A stretch of DNA of 25,937 nt from Streptococcus sp. (GCF_030825805.1 NZ_JAPJPF010000026.1:1-25937); one strand, 5' to 3'. Positions 15,391 through 23,873 are shown, counted from the first letter of the stretch. Made by a program: numbers and translations. The notes: generated by a model not told the origin, from the letters alone.

Positions 15391-16756
15391 AACTTGTGAT
15401 TAACTCCTTAATTAATTCAATATGGGTATAGTAGTCTGCAATTTTCACATTCTCATCCCCACCATGATCTCGACTATTGGCATTTCCAATACCAAAGGCA
15501 GCCATTGGAACTTGCAAGGCCTCAAAGACCGTATGCATGGGACCAGTGCCTGCAGTTGTCGGAAGGACACAGACCCCTTCTGGATAAAAGCGTTTGGCCA
15601 GATCAATCACATTGAGGATGGACGGCGCACTCATATCACTCCGATAGCTCATTTCCCCTAGTGTGAAAATAAGTTCAATCTTCTCAAAGCCATTTTTATT
15701 CAACTGAGCACGAATCAATTCTAAGACTTGTTTGGGTTCCAATCCTGGTACCAAACGAACTTCCATCTTGGCTCGAGCTTCTGCAGGGAGAATCGTCTTG
15801 ACGCCTTGTCCCTGATAGCCTGTCCCCAAACCTTCAATGTTCATGGCTGGCTCAAAATAAAAACGTTTTAAGAACTCATTTCGTTCCTCTTTCAAGATAG
15901 GCAATTGGAGATTATAGATTTCTGTCACATCGTCTGCCGTTTTATTGGCATAACGATCAATCAGGGCCAGTTCCCGCTCGTTAGGTTCCTCAATCAAGTC
16001 ATAGAGGCCATCCACCAAGATGCGACCTTCTTTATCTCGAAGACTGGACAAAGCATTGAGCAGATACCAAGATGCTGATTCCACCACTCCACCATAGCTA
16101 GAATGGATATCCACATCTGCACTTTTGACCACCATGTCAAAGGTCACAATCCCCTTGTTTCCACCGGAGATCTCCAGTTCCCCTTGTTGATTACGAGTTC
16201 CTTGTTCCCAGACTAAAAGATCTGCCCCACGCAAGTGTTTTTTGTGCTTGGCTAGATACTTATCTAGATCGGTCGAAGCGGACTCTTCTGCACCTTCGAT
16301 AATGAAGGTAATGTTAACCGGGAGGTCGCCATTTTCACGGATATATTTTCGAATAGCCGTCAAGCGTGCTGTAATATGCCCCTTGTCATCATCTACCCCT
16401 CGACCATACATGGTCCCGTAATGGACCGAAAGGGTAAAGGGATCACTCGTCCAAGGTTGGTCACCATCTGCTGGAACTGTATCGTAATGGTTGTAGAAAA
16501 TGATGGTCTTCGCATCCGGATTAGGCGAAACAAATTTAGCAATAACAAATGGTGCTGTGTAGCTGTCATCCACAGTTACCTTAGCCCCCGCAGCTGTGAA
16601 GATTTCTCCCAGGTAGGTTGCTACTTCTTTTAAACCAATCTGCTGGGCAAAGATAGACCGCTTGGAGATGAGAGTCCTTAGGACTTCAAAATAATGCTGA
16701 GCGACCTCATCATTTTCAAATTTGCGTATTTGTTCTGTCTCTCTTGGATTGGACAT
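15383..16756 (-). CDS. M20 family metallopeptidase (dipeptidase-like) in the met operon
   Basis: A 457-residue cytoplasmic zinc enzyme of the PepV/carnosinase-like M20 group. Metal ligands are visible in FYNHYDTVP (H90) and [11 protein letters not shown] (D123). The catalytic/metal glutamate pair is at EGAEESAS (E157, E158), and the last ligand histidine is in [11 protein letters not shown]. It probably cleaves dipeptides. Two ATGs are adjacent (16754-16759). The second is preferred because AGGAGG is 5 bases from it but only 2 from the first. It lies between metQ and metN, the same place as in the pneumococcal locus (from memory), hinting at methionine-containing peptides as substrates. Confidence 0.88.
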   Translation of the reverse strand: MSNPRETEQIRKFENDEVAQHYFEVLRTLISKRSIFAQQIGLKEVATYLGEIFTAAGAKVTVDDSYTAPFVIAKFVSPNPDAKTIIFYNHYDTVPADGDQPWTSDPFTLSVHYGTMYGRGVDDDKGHITARLTAIRKYIRENGDLPVNITFIIEGAEESASTDLDKYLAKHKKHLRGADLLVWEQGTRNQQGELEISGGNKGIVTFDMVVKSADVDIHSSYGGVVESASWYLLNALSSLRDKEGRILVDGLYDLIEEPNERELALIDRYANKTADDVTEIYNLQLPILKEERNEFLKRFYFEPAMNIEGLGTGYQGQGVKTILPAEARAKMEVRLVPGLEPKQVLELIRAQLNKNGFEKIELIFTLGEMSYRSDMSAPSILNVIDLAKRFYPEGVCVLPTTAGTGPMHTVFEALQVPMAAFGIGNANSRDHGGDENVKIADYYTHIELIKELITSYE

Positions 16757-16780
16757 CATTTCCTCCTACTATACACGATA

Positions 16781-16808
16781 AGAGGTAGAGAAAACCTTCT
16801 CCACCTCT
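16781..16808 (-). terminator. Hairpin between metQ and the peptidase gene, likely partial terminator
   Basis: An 11-base-pair stem (16781-16791 with 16798-16808; one G-U in the minus-strand RNA) with a 6-base loop sits in the 65-base gap after metQ. The tail on the minus strand (TATCGTGTATAG) is a poor U-tract, so it is more likely an attenuator or RNA-stabilising stem than a full stop. Such a stem would allow more lipoprotein than transporter to be made. Confidence 0.5.
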
Positions 16809-16824
16809 CTATTCATCCTCTCAA

Positions 16825-17697
16825 TTACCAAACTGGTTGGTCCATACCGTCTGAAGATTCTTCAATGACTTTCTTCACGTTATCAGTATGGTAGGCTTTA
16901 ATAATAGCTTCGATTGCTTTTGCTTTATCAGATGATTTCCAATCTTTCTTAGCTGCAATCAAGTTGTACCATTGTTTAGAGTTGCTGTTTGCTTTTTCTA
17001 CAAAAAGAGCTTTCTTGTAATCAATACCTGCTTCACGAACAAAGGTGTTATTGATGATTGCAGCATCAACTGATGGAAGTGAAGAAGCTGTTTGAGAAGC
17101 GTCCAACTCAGAAATTGTCAAGTTCTTTGGATTGTCTTTGATGTTGCTGATGGTAGCCAATTCCCCATCTTTTGTATCCAACTTGATCAAACCAGCTGAT
17201 TCCAATACATACAAAGCACGGCTTTCGTTTGTTGGGTCGTTTGGTACTGCAATGGTTCCTTTTTCAGGAATGTCTTTCACATCTGTGTATTTGTTCTTCC
17301 CATCTTTTGTACCAGAGTAAAGACGGATTGGCGCAATATAAGTATCTGCTACAGAAACTAGATCTGCGCTGTTTTCTTTGTTCCAGTTTTCAAGGTAGTT
17401 GTAATGTTGGAAAGCGTTGATATCCACATCCCCGTCACGAACAGCTTGGTTTGGTTGTGAGTAGTCTGTAAACTGAGTGAATTCCAATTTGATGTTTGCT
17501 TTTGCATCATCTAAGTTCTTTTGCACTTCTTTCCAACGTGCTTCTTCTGTATCACTTAAGTTCATCACCCCAACTTTAACAGTTGTCACACCATCTTTAT
17601 CAGATGATTTTGATGAGTTTGAAGACCCACATGCTGCCAAAGCAAAGGTTGCAACGGTAGCAAGAGCTGCTACACCAAAAAGTTTTGTTAATTTCAT
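16825..17697 (-). CDS. metQ: Methionine-binding lipoprotein MetQ (NlpA family)
   Basis: A 290-residue substrate-binding lipoprotein. The signal peptide MKLTKLFGVAALATVATFALAAC ends in the lipobox LAAC (Cys23), so the protein is lipid-anchored on the outer face of the membrane. A Ser/Lys linker follows. The binding domain has FTQFTDYSQPNQAVRDGDVDINAFQH (about 93-119), a hallmark of the NlpA/MetQ family, and IAVPNDPTNESRAL further on. AAGGAG lies about 8 bases upstream of the ATG. It is 32 bases after the other binding lipoprotein and is followed by a hairpin before the peptidase gene. Confidence 0.94.
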   Translation of the reverse strand: MKLTKLFGVAALATVATFALAACGSSNSSKSSDKDGVTTVKVGVMNLSDTEEARWKEVQKNLDDAKANIKLEFTQFTDYSQPNQAVRDGDVDINAFQHYNYLENWNKENSADLVSVADTYIAPIRLYSGTKDGKNKYTDVKDIPEKGTIAVPNDPTNESRALYVLESAGLIKLDTKDGELATISNIKDNPKNLTISELDASQTASSLPSVDAAIINNTFVREAGIDYKKALFVEKANSNSKQWYNLIAAKKDWKSSDKAKAIEAIIKAYHTDNVKKVIEESSDGMDQPVW

Positions 17698-17729
17698 GTT
17701 CTTTCTCCTTATGATGTTTTTAAAAAACC

Positions 17730-18557
17730 TTATTTAATATCAGAAGCTTCTGGAAGGTAGGTTCCACCAAAGTACTTCTTAGACAACTTTTCAAGTGTCC
17801 CGTCTTCGTACAACTCTTTGATCCGTTTGTTGACGAAGGTTTCCAATTCTTTCTCACCTTTGGCAAGGATTGGGTATACATATGGTTGTTGATCACTTGG
17901 AAGTTCAATCACTTCCAAATTATCCAACCCTTGGTCCTTGATCAAGGCTTCAACTGTCAAGCGTTCAAAAATCTTATAATCTGAACGGCCATCGCTCAAA
18001 TTAGCAAGAATGGATTGGATGGTACCCTCTGTAAATTTGAGCTCAGTTGGATTATCCTTATGCTCTTTATTGTAGGCTTCCAACTGTTTCGCTGTAGAAG
18101 TTCCTTGGATGACCTCTGTAGACTTGCCACCGATATCGTCTAGTGATTTGATACCTGAATCTTTACGGACTACTAAGACCACTGGGTTCTTAGCGTAAGG
18201 ATTTGGGTACAAGTATTTCTCCGCACGTTTTTTATCGTAGCTAAGGTTGCTGACACCGATCTGGTAACGATCACCGTCTAAGCCCGCAAAGATAGAAGAC
18301 CACTCTGTCTTATTAAAGTTGACTTCATACTTATCTGAACCTTTGAAGATTTCACGCATGACTTCGATTTCATAACCAGTCAATTCCCCGTCCTTATCAT
18401 AGGTGAAGGGTTTGGTTGTTCCAACTGTTGCAACTTCAATGGTCCGTTTTCCACTTGATTTACTTGATGACTTGGATGAGCAGGCTACCAAAGTCCCAAC
18501 TGCTGCTAAGCCCACAAGGCTTAAACCAACATATTTGATGAATTTATTCAATTTCAT
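17730..18557 (-). CDS. Amino-acid ABC transporter substrate-binding lipoprotein (family 3)
   Basis: 275 residues. The signal peptide ends in the lipobox LVAC (Cys26), followed by a Ser/Lys-rich linker. The family 3 binding domain shows [23 protein letters not shown] (about 49-71), the typical polar and cyclic amino-acid binding region. Relatives bind cystine, glutamine or other amino acids. It opens the met operon but has no permease or ATPase of its own type in the window. It may serve MetNI or a transporter elsewhere. A cystine or methionine-related ligand is suggested by the candidate CmbR box upstream. AAGGAG precedes the ATG. Confidence 0.88.
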   Translation of the reverse strand: MKLNKFIKYVGLSLVGLAAVGTLVACSSKSSSKSSGKRTIEVATVGTTKPFTYDKDGELTGYEIEVMREIFKGSDKYEVNFNKTEWSSIFAGLDGDRYQIGVSNLSYDKKRAEKYLYPNPYAKNPVVLVVRKDSGIKSLDDIGGKSTEVIQGTSTAKQLEAYNKEHKDNPTELKFTEGTIQSILANLSDGRSDYKIFERLTVEALIKDQGLDNLEVIELPSDQQPYVYPILAKGEKELETFVNKRIKELYEDGTLEKLSKKYFGGTYLPEASDIK

Positions 18558-18612
18558 TTGTTCTCCTTTTTCACTAAAATTGTTTATTCCTCTTTAAAAA
18601 ACAGCTTTTTCC

Positions 18613-18681
18613 ATCATATCAAAATTCCCGACTCTTGGGTATTATATTTTCTTTATGGCGGTGATAGGTTTTACCTATCAC
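18613..18681 (-). promoter_or_regulatory. Promoter and CmbR-like box of the met operon
   Basis: A perfect 9-bp dyad (18661-18669 with 18673-18681) contains TGATA-N9-TATCA, the core of the consensus I recall for the streptococcal LysR-type regulator CmbR. The third TGATA of that consensus is not clear. Downstream on the minus strand are two possible -10s: TATAAT at 18641-18646, and TATGAT with a TG extension at 18613-18618. With the latter, the dyad centre is about 65 bases upstream of the start point, the usual place for a LysR recognition site. The short leader leaves no room for a riboswitch. Confidence 0.5.
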
Positions 18682-18684
18682 GTC

Positions 18685-19827
18685 TCATTTGGTTGAAAAT
18701 TTTTCCAGTAAAGCGAGGGCATTTTCTACGTAATATGGAACTGATACTGCAAAAGCTGCATCATCTATGACCATGCTATCATGGTGGAGATCCGGTGCAT
18801 CTGCTGCACCATTAGATCCGATAAAAGCAAAGACTCCAGGGATTTTCTCTTGATAGAAGGCAAAATCTTCACCCGCTGTCGATGGCTGGGCCTCAACAAC
18901 TTCTGCAAAAGACTTGGACCAACGAAAGACTTTTTTAGCCAAAGCCTTATCATTATAGGTAACCGGTGGTGTCTTGCCCCAATCAAAATGGACCATGACT
19001 CCCGTGCTGTTGGAGATCTGTTCGATCACGCGAATGAAATCCGCCTTGAGCCGTCTCTGGAGATCCGGATTAAAGGTTCGAATGGTTCCTTCAAAGTAAC
19101 CAGACTTGGGAAGAACATTCCAGGTTGAACCAGCTTCGATATGGGTCACCGATAGAACAGCTGTCTCAAATGGCGAAACCGTACGCGAGACCAAGGTCTG
19201 CAACTGCTGGACCATACTAGTGATTGCTACAACCGTATCTAAACCGAGATCCGGTCGAGCCGCATGACTGCTCACCCCAGTGACAGTCACCTTGAACTTT
19301 TCAACCCCCGCCATCATGGCACCTGGACGCAGGGCCAACTGACCCGCAGACAATGATGGCATGTTGTGAAATCCAAGGATGGCCTGTACATTCTCTAGGA
19401 GCCCGGTCGCTAATACCGCAGATGCTCCTTCAGAAGTCTCCTCAGCCGGCTGAAAAATCAACCGAACCGTTCCCTTTAAGTCTGCTTCCATACCTTTTAG
19501 GACTTCTGCAGCCCCTAATAGGCTGACCTGATGGAAATCATGGCCACAGGCATGCATGACACCAGGGTTTTGACTTTGGTAGTCGAGACCCGTGTTCTCC
19601 TGAATTGGAAGGGCATCAATATCTGCGCGAAGGGCAATGACTGGTTTACCGCTTCCGATTTCAGCAATCAGACCAGTTTTTAATCCACTGTTTAAAATGC
19701 GTACACCTAGCTTTTCCAAATAGGCTTTAAGATAAGCTGTAGTTTTGTATTCTTGTCCAGATAACTCTGGATGCTGATGCACGTAATGCCGAATGGGCAC
19801 TAGATGTTCATAGGAAAATGATACCAT
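18685..19827 (-). CDS. M20D family amidohydrolase
   Basis: A 380-residue cytoplasmic metal-dependent hydrolase of the aminoacylase/hippurate hydrolase/N-acetyldiaminopimelate deacetylase group. Motifs: ALRADIDALP (65-74), MHACGHD (91-97, with the metal-binding Cys94 typical of M20D), FQPAEETSEGA with the catalytic Glu pair, GFHNMPS, and DLHHDS near the end. The start is the ATG at 19825-19827 with AAAGGGG about 8 bases upstream. A start 21 bases earlier lacks a ribosome binding site. The substrate is uncertain. The candidate MtaR box upstream and the neighbouring met operon suggest release of a sulfur amino acid from an N-acyl conjugate (inference). Confidence 0.85.
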   Translation of the reverse strand: MVSFSYEHLVPIRHYVHQHPELSGQEYKTTAYLKAYLEKLGVRILNSGLKTGLIAEIGSGKPVIALRADIDALPIQENTGLDYQSQNPGVMHACGHDFHQVSLLGAAEVLKGMEADLKGTVRLIFQPAEETSEGASAVLATGLLENVQAILGFHNMPSLSAGQLALRPGAMMAGVEKFKVTVTGVSSHAARPDLGLDTVVAITSMVQQLQTLVSRTVSPFETAVLSVTHIEAGSTWNVLPKSGYFEGTIRTFNPDLQRRLKADFIRVIEQISNSTGVMVHFDWGKTPPVTYNDKALAKKVFRWSKSFAEVVEAQPSTAGEDFAFYQEKIPGVFAFIGSNGAADAPDLHHDSMVIDDAAFAVSVPYYVENALALLEKFSTK

Positions 19828-19854
19828 TTCTCGTCCCCTTTCTAGCATAGTTCT

Positions 19855-19922
19855 ATTCTATCACTGCCTCCCCTATTCGTCTAATTCCTATTTTTTTCTC
19901 TCAGTTATAGCCAGGAACTATA
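19855..19922 (-). promoter_or_regulatory. Promoter and MtaR-like MET box of the M20D gene
   Basis: The dyad TATAG-CCAGGAA-CTATA (19906-19922) matches most of the streptococcal MET-box consensus TATAGTTTNAAACTATA, with one perfect AACTATA half. An extended -10 (TGATAGAAT on the minus strand; hexamer 19855-19860) predicts a start near 19848. That puts the box centre about 66 bases upstream, right for a LysR-type activator. Confidence 0.5.
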
Positions 19923-19972
19923 TCATTATTTTTGCGACCTCTGCTTTCTTCCTAAAAATGCCAAACCTCAAG

Positions 19973-20005
19973 AAAAAAACCTTCGAAGAAATTATCTTCA
20001 AAGGT
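19973..20005 (-). terminator. yebC terminator
   Basis: ACCTTCGAAGA (19979-19989) pairs with TCTTCAAAGGT (19995-20005) with one G-U in the minus-strand RNA. On the minus strand it is followed by seven Ts. It lies 9 bases beyond the yebC stop codon. Confidence 0.85.
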
Positions 20006-20014
20006 CTATTTCTA

Positions 20015-20731
20015 TTAGAATCCATCTACGTTAGTGTAGATCTTTTGCACGTCCTCATCATCTTCAAGAACGCTGTAAAGTTTTTCAAAGGTTTCCAAAT
20101 CTTCACCTGACAACTCAACTTCTGATTGAGGAATCATTTCCAATTCGGTTACTTGGAATTCTTCGATACCAGATTCACGCAAAGCAACAATCGCTTTGTG
20201 AAGGTCAGTTGGAGCAGTGTAAACAGTGATTGTTCCTTCTTCTGCTTCAACATCGTCTACATCCACATCTGCTTCCAATAAAAGCTCAAAGATGGCATCC
20301 GCATCATCACCCGCAAAGACGATAACACCTTTGTTGTCAAAGAGGTAAGATACAGAACCTGAAGCTCCCATGTTTCCGCCGTTTTTACCGAAGGCAGCCC
20401 GGACATTCGCAGCTGTACGGTTAACATTTGATGTCAAGGTATCAACGATCAACATGGAACCATTTGGTCCGAACCCTTCGTAACGTCCTTCTGTAAAGGT
20501 TTCGTCCGTGTTTCCTTTTGCCTTATCGATTGCTTTATCAATTACGTGTTTTGGCACTTGTGCTTGTTTAGCACGGTCGATAACGAATTTCAAAGCAGTA
20601 TTCAATTCTGGATCTGGCTCACCTTTTTTAGCGGCTACATAGATTTCTACTCCGAATTTCGCATATACTTTTGAGTTAGCGCCATCTTTGGCAGTTTTCT
20701 TTGCCACAATATTGGCCCATTTACGTCCCAT
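20015..20731 (-). CDS. yebC: YebC/PmpR family protein (TACO1-like)
   Basis: A 238-residue conserved cytoplasmic protein opening [20 protein letters not shown], with the family's [17 protein letters not shown] and [15 protein letters not shown] segments. Relatives have been described as DNA-binding regulators and, more recently, as translation factors easing ribosome stalling at proline runs. Which applies here cannot be told. GGAG is 8 bases upstream of the ATG, but GGAG-AAC-CTCC forms a small stem covering the ribosome binding site and could damp initiation. The gene is monocistronic, with its own promoter (20773-20781) and terminator. Confidence 0.93.
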   Translation of the reverse strand: MGRKWANIVAKKTAKDGANSKVYAKFGVEIYVAAKKGEPDPELNTALKFVIDRAKQAQVPKHVIDKAIDKAKGNTDETFTEGRYEGFGPNGSMLIVDTLTSNVNRTAANVRAAFGKNGGNMGASGSVSYLFDNKGVIVFAGDDADAIFELLLEADVDVDDVEAEEGTITVYTAPTDLHKAIVALRESGIEEFQVTELEMIPQSEVELSGEDLETFEKLYSVLEDDEDVQKIYTNVDGF

Positions 20732-20772
20732 TGGAGGTTCTCCTTTTAATAGTTTACATTTTAATCTTCATT

Positions 20773-20781
20773 ATTATAACA
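20773..20781 (-). promoter_or_regulatory. Predicted yebC promoter
   Basis: The minus strand reads TGTTATAAT: TATAAT at 20773-20778 with a TGn extension. The leader is about 35 bases. Confidence 0.6.
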
Positions 20782-20948
20782 CAGTAACCATGAAAAATCA
20801 CTAAGAAAAATAGTAGAATTCGTTCTCTTCTATATCTTTTATTTAACAGAAAAGAAGATGTTTACTTGTACATCCTAATCTAACATTTCCTATTGACTGG
20901 TTCCTTATGAGCTTTGCCTTTGGAAATAGCGATACTTAACATAGCAAT

Positions 20949-21761
20949 TTATTGTTCGTTCTTCTCGTCAGTGTTAGTTGGGATGTCTTCCTTTTCAACC
21001 AAGTTCCAGTCTGAGTATGTCGTTTCACTCTTGATAGTCAGTAATCCTTTATTACTTAAAGTAGATACTGTCATCTTGAATTCTTTAAGGAATTTAGTTT
21101 TTTTGTCAATCTTTACGATCAAGTCAGTCTTGTATTTTGAATCAGGGAATTGTGATAAGTTAAACTGGAACTCGTCTCCATAAATGCTTATTAAGTCAGC
21201 ATCCTTATTTTTCAACTTGAAGACATAAGCGTCATCCGTTTCTTCTAGAGCTAAATCTTCTGTTAGTTCATTCAGCCCCTTTAAGAGCTGGAAATAATCC
21301 GGGTTAACAATATATTTACCGTCTTTTCCATAAATCTCCTTATCCCATTCTCCACTTTTATTATAACGGGTATACATTGGAGTCATTTCACCACCCGGCA
21401 TCAAGAGTTCTTTAAAATTTTCTTCCCCATTCTCCAAGGTCTTAACACTAATGTATGCCATCTCTACTTCTTGCTTTTCAGTCTTATAGATAACTTGCGA
21501 AGTCATTTTTTGTTTTTTTTGAATAGTTTCTTCTTTTGTATTTAATGAACCACTTATATCCGTTTTCTGACGAACACTAGTCATTTTTTCGTTAGTGGTC
21601 TCGATTTCTTCTAAAAGACTTGTTATATCCTCTGCTTTACGTGAACTTTGACTTGTTTTTTTCTGAGTACTATTTCCTTTATTGTTAATGCTCGAGCAAG
21701 CACCTAGGCTGAGGGCAATTATAGCCAAGAGGCAAAGTAAGATTGATTTTTTCGTTCTCAT
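20949..21761 (-). CDS. Putative lipoprotein, LppX/DUF6612-like fold suspected
   Basis: 270 residues. The signal peptide MRTKKSILLCLLAIIALSLGAC ends in the lipobox LGAC (Cys22). A Ser/Thr/Lys linker follows, then a domain rich in beta-strand-like alternation (YKTEKQEVEMAYISVKTLENG, IVNPDYFQLLKGL, ETTYSDWNLVEKEDIP). The layout resembles surface lipoproteins of the LppX/DUF6612 kind, which bind lipids in other bacteria, but I could not identify it firmly. Base use looks more AT-rich than neighbouring genes, which may mean later acquisition. AAGGA lies about 10 bases upstream of the ATG. It has weak promoter signals and no obvious terminator before yebC. Confidence 0.7.
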   Translation of the reverse strand: MRTKKSILLCLLAIIALSLGACSSINNKGNSTQKKTSQSSRKAEDITSLLEEIETTNEKMTSVRQKTDISGSLNTKEETIQKKQKMTSQVIYKTEKQEVEMAYISVKTLENGEENFKELLMPGGEMTPMYTRYNKSGEWDKEIYGKDGKYIVNPDYFQLLKGLNELTEDLALEETDDAYVFKLKNKDADLISIYGDEFQFNLSQFPDSKYKTDLIVKIDKKTKFLKEFKMTVSTLSNKGLLTIKSETTYSDWNLVEKEDIPTNTDEKNEQ

Positions 21762-21797
21762 AAAAGAAGATTCCTTTTTCTGTTTTTATATGCTTCT

Positions 21798-21826
21798 ACT
21801 TTTATCTTTTTAGTTTAGATAAAAGT
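21798..21826. terminator. AT-rich hairpin between tmcAL and the lipoprotein gene
   Basis: ACTTTTATCT (21798-21807) pairs perfectly with AGATAAAAGT (21817-21826) around a 9-base loop. The U-tract is better on the plus strand (TTTC). On the minus strand, where tmcAL ends, the tail is poor, so this is a weak or partial terminator for tmcAL. Confidence 0.4.
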
Positions 21827-21831
21827 TTTCT

Positions 21832-22923
21832 TTACCATACAATCACTGGAACGCGTCCAAAATTTTGTTCCTTAAGTGCAGGATGGCCTAGCCGATACAC
21901 CTGATCCGCTTGCTGGGTCAAATTGTCCCAAGGTTCCTTACCGATTCTGGTCACGATTTCTACTGATTTTTTCAAGCCTTTGAGGTGGGCTTGTCCCTTT
22001 GCAGAAAACCCTAAGACATGAATGGCATTGGGAAGAGCTTGATCCATCGCCCCTACCAAGATGTAGGTCAAGATGCGGCGGACACGAGCCTTGGTATAGC
22101 GCTTGGTTGCGACTTTCTCCACCAGATCTTCCACAGAGTTAGCACTTCGAACAGCCTCCTTTATCCGGTTGGCCAGTTCCTCATTGACCTGAAAAATTTG
22201 TGTCAGATCCGGATGGGTTAGGATTTGATAACGGAGCAGTTGGTCATAATCCTCCCAAGACACCTGCGGAGCCGACTGAAAGAGTTGGCTATTGGGCATG
22301 AATTTAGCGACAAAGTCCTGATCTTCCTTGTGTAGGCGTAGACTAGTGGCAGAAGCATAGGCCACTTCTTTTTCTTCTGAATGGTAGCCTGCACCTTGGC
22401 GTTGAATAGGCTTGAGCGCAATTTCCTTCCCAGCACAGGCCTTGGCATAAGCCAGCCCTAGAATATGGTTGGGAGTATCCCCTGTGAACTCCACTCCAGC
22501 AAAGCTTTCCCACATTTTTTGGGTCTTTTGTGGATAGGATAAATCGTCAGGAAGGCTTCGCAGGAAAGCTTCCATTTCTATTTTTTTCTCCGAATAAACT
22601 GTCGCAATCGCTTGGTAATCCAAGACTTCTTCTGTCCCAAAGGTCAATTGGTCGATTTCCAGACGGGACAAAATCTCCACCGCTCCCTTGGCAAAATGAT
22701 CAGCCGACTGAACAGCCACGAGAAAGGGGAGCTCGACCACCAAATCCGCTCCATTTTCCAAAGCCATCTGGGCCCGTGTCCATTTGTCTACAATGGCAGG
22801 TTCACCACGTTGGACAAAATTCCCAGACATGGTGACGATTTTCACCCCTTCTGCCTGTTCTAGCAGGTACCTGTGTCCATTGTGAAAGGGATTAAATTCT
22901 GCAATAATTCCTGTAACTGTCAT
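21832..22923 (-). CDS. tmcAL: tRNA(Met) cytidine acetate ligase TmcAL
   Basis: A 363-residue nucleotidyltransferase-fold enzyme. It activates acetate with ATP and forms N4-acetylcytidine at the wobble base of elongator tRNA(Met), as shown for B. subtilis. The motif [20 protein letters not shown] (5-24) holds the HNGH nucleotide-binding site. [25 protein letters not shown] (31-55) and FGTEE are also family hallmarks. Formerly UPF0348. It starts 7 bases after the methyltransferase stop with only a weak ribosome binding site (AGG), so coupling is likely. Confidence 0.92.
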   Translation of the reverse strand: MTVTGIIAEFNPFHNGHRYLLEQAEGVKIVTMSGNFVQRGEPAIVDKWTRAQMALENGADLVVELPFLVAVQSADHFAKGAVEILSRLEIDQLTFGTEEVLDYQAIATVYSEKKIEMEAFLRSLPDDLSYPQKTQKMWESFAGVEFTGDTPNHILGLAYAKACAGKEIALKPIQRQGAGYHSEEKEVAYASATSLRLHKEDQDFVAKFMPNSQLFQSAPQVSWEDYDQLLRYQILTHPDLTQIFQVNEELANRIKEAVRSANSVEDLVEKVATKRYTKARVRRILTYILVGAMDQALPNAIHVLGFSAKGQAHLKGLKKSVEIVTRIGKEPWDNLTQQADQVYRLGHPALKEQNFGRVPVIVW

Positions 22924-22929
22924 GCTGGC

Positions 22930-23670
22930 CTACTTCTGTGCTACGAAGAACCAACGTTTGCTGGTCTTTGTTGGCTCCTTATCTTCAAAGTCTGCGAACA
23001 ATTTGAAAGATTTAAAGCCAGCCTGCTCCAATAAGATGTCATAGGTTAAAACTTCATAAGTGCGTTCCTCATGAACTTCATCGTGCCGACTAAAGGATCC
23101 ATCTTCTTCTTGGACAAAGAAGGTCAGCTCATGGACGATCGAGTGAGGGGCTTCATCCTCGTAGGTATCCCAAAGCATGGCAAAGTCTTCCGCATTTTCA
23201 TGATAAGAATAGCCTGGGAAGACCTCATCTGTCTGGTAGGTCGAATGGACATCAAAAATAAAGACTCCACCTTCATTGAGGACATTATAGACTTCCTTAA
23301 AGACGTCTCCTACTTCTACCTCGTCCTGCATATAGCAGATAGAATCCGAGTAGCAGGTCACGAAATCATAAGTGCCTGCTTGCGACAGGTCCAGCATATT
23401 GCCCTCGATAAAATCAATTTTCTGCTTGGCTGAAGCAGCTCTTTTTTCAGCAATTTTCAGCATGTCAGCACTCAGGTCTAATCCTGTCACATCAAAACCA
23501 GCTTGAGAAAAGCGGACAGACTGGATCCCTGTCCCACAAGCCAATTCCAGTAATTTTTTCCGATCCTTGCTTTTAGGAAGATGCCGGAGGGAAAAATCCG
23601 TCCATAAGTCATACAGACTATCATCCATGACCGCATCGTAGACCGCCGCAAACGTTTCATAAGTCGCCAT
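22930..23670 (-). CDS. Class I SAM-dependent methyltransferase
   Basis: 246 residues with the Rossmann-type methyltransferase core: LLELACGTGIQSVRF (motif I, about 40-54), VTGLDLSADML (motif II), IDFIEGNMLDL (motif III) and YDFVTCYSDSICYM (motif IV). The substrate is unknown; small-molecule or RNA methylation are both possible. The opening MATYETFAAVYDAVMDDSLYD fits the streptococcal family. There is no Shine-Dalgarno in the 20 bases before the ATG at 23668-23670. A -10-like TATCTT at 23676-23681 lies so close that the mRNA could be nearly leaderless. It is the gene before tmcAL in a conserved run. Confidence 0.88.
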   Translation of the reverse strand: MATYETFAAVYDAVMDDSLYDLWTDFSLRHLPKSKDRKKLLELACGTGIQSVRFSQAGFDVTGLDLSADMLKIAEKRAASAKQKIDFIEGNMLDLSQAGTYDFVTCYSDSICYMQDEVEVGDVFKEVYNVLNEGGVFIFDVHSTYQTDEVFPGYSYHENAEDFAMLWDTYEDEAPHSIVHELTFFVQEEDGSFSRHDEVHEERTYEVLTYDILLEQAGFKSFKLFADFEDKEPTKTSKRWFFVAQK

Positions 23671-23847
23671 AAATCAAGATACAAAGAGCGTTAAAAGCAA
23701 AGAGAAAATAGGAAACTTTCTGCCGTATCGTCAGATACAAAGGAAGTTACTCTTTTTCTCACAGCTTTTAGCTCGTGTTCAGTTAGAAACCTAACCAAGC
23801 ACAAGGCTCCATCCTTTCTTTCCATAGAATTTTCAATTTAACCAACA
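23671..23847. repeat. Spacer with sequence related to the 8.95-kb element
   Basis: This gene-free stretch before the methyltransferase gene carries GCTGTGAGAAAAAG on the minus strand, also present on the plus strand at about 8964-8977. It also has AACTTCC/GGAAACTTTC ends like that element. A GTATC-tgac-GATAC hairpin lies in the middle. It may be a diverged copy of the same intergenic repeat family. No ORF is supported. Confidence 0.4.
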
Positions 23848-23873
23848 AAACTCAGTTGCTGCCAACTGAGTTT
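23841..23873 (-). terminator. rsfS terminator
   Basis: AAACTCAGTTG (23848-23858) pairs perfectly with CAACTGAGTTT (23863-23873) around CTGC. On the minus strand it is followed by TGTTGG after a run of Ts. It lies 7 bases past the rsfS stop and separates nadD-rsfS from the methyltransferase-tmcAL pair. Confidence 0.75.

Noticed and set aside
18558..18684. Possible SAM riboswitch or T-box before the met operon
   Set aside because: The predicted leader is only about 50 bases and shows no specifier loop, T-box sequence or SAM-aptamer features. A protein-bound dyad fits better.
18781..19128. 115-codon plus-strand ORF
   Set aside because: Antisense to the M20D amidohydrolase; no motif or initiation signal.
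22530..22863. Two overlapping plus-strand ORFs
   Set aside because: Both are antisense to the N-terminal half of tmcAL, which is strongly supported.
23071..23433. 120-codon plus-strand ORF
   Set aside because: Antisense to the methyltransferase core motifs; composition of a shadow frame.
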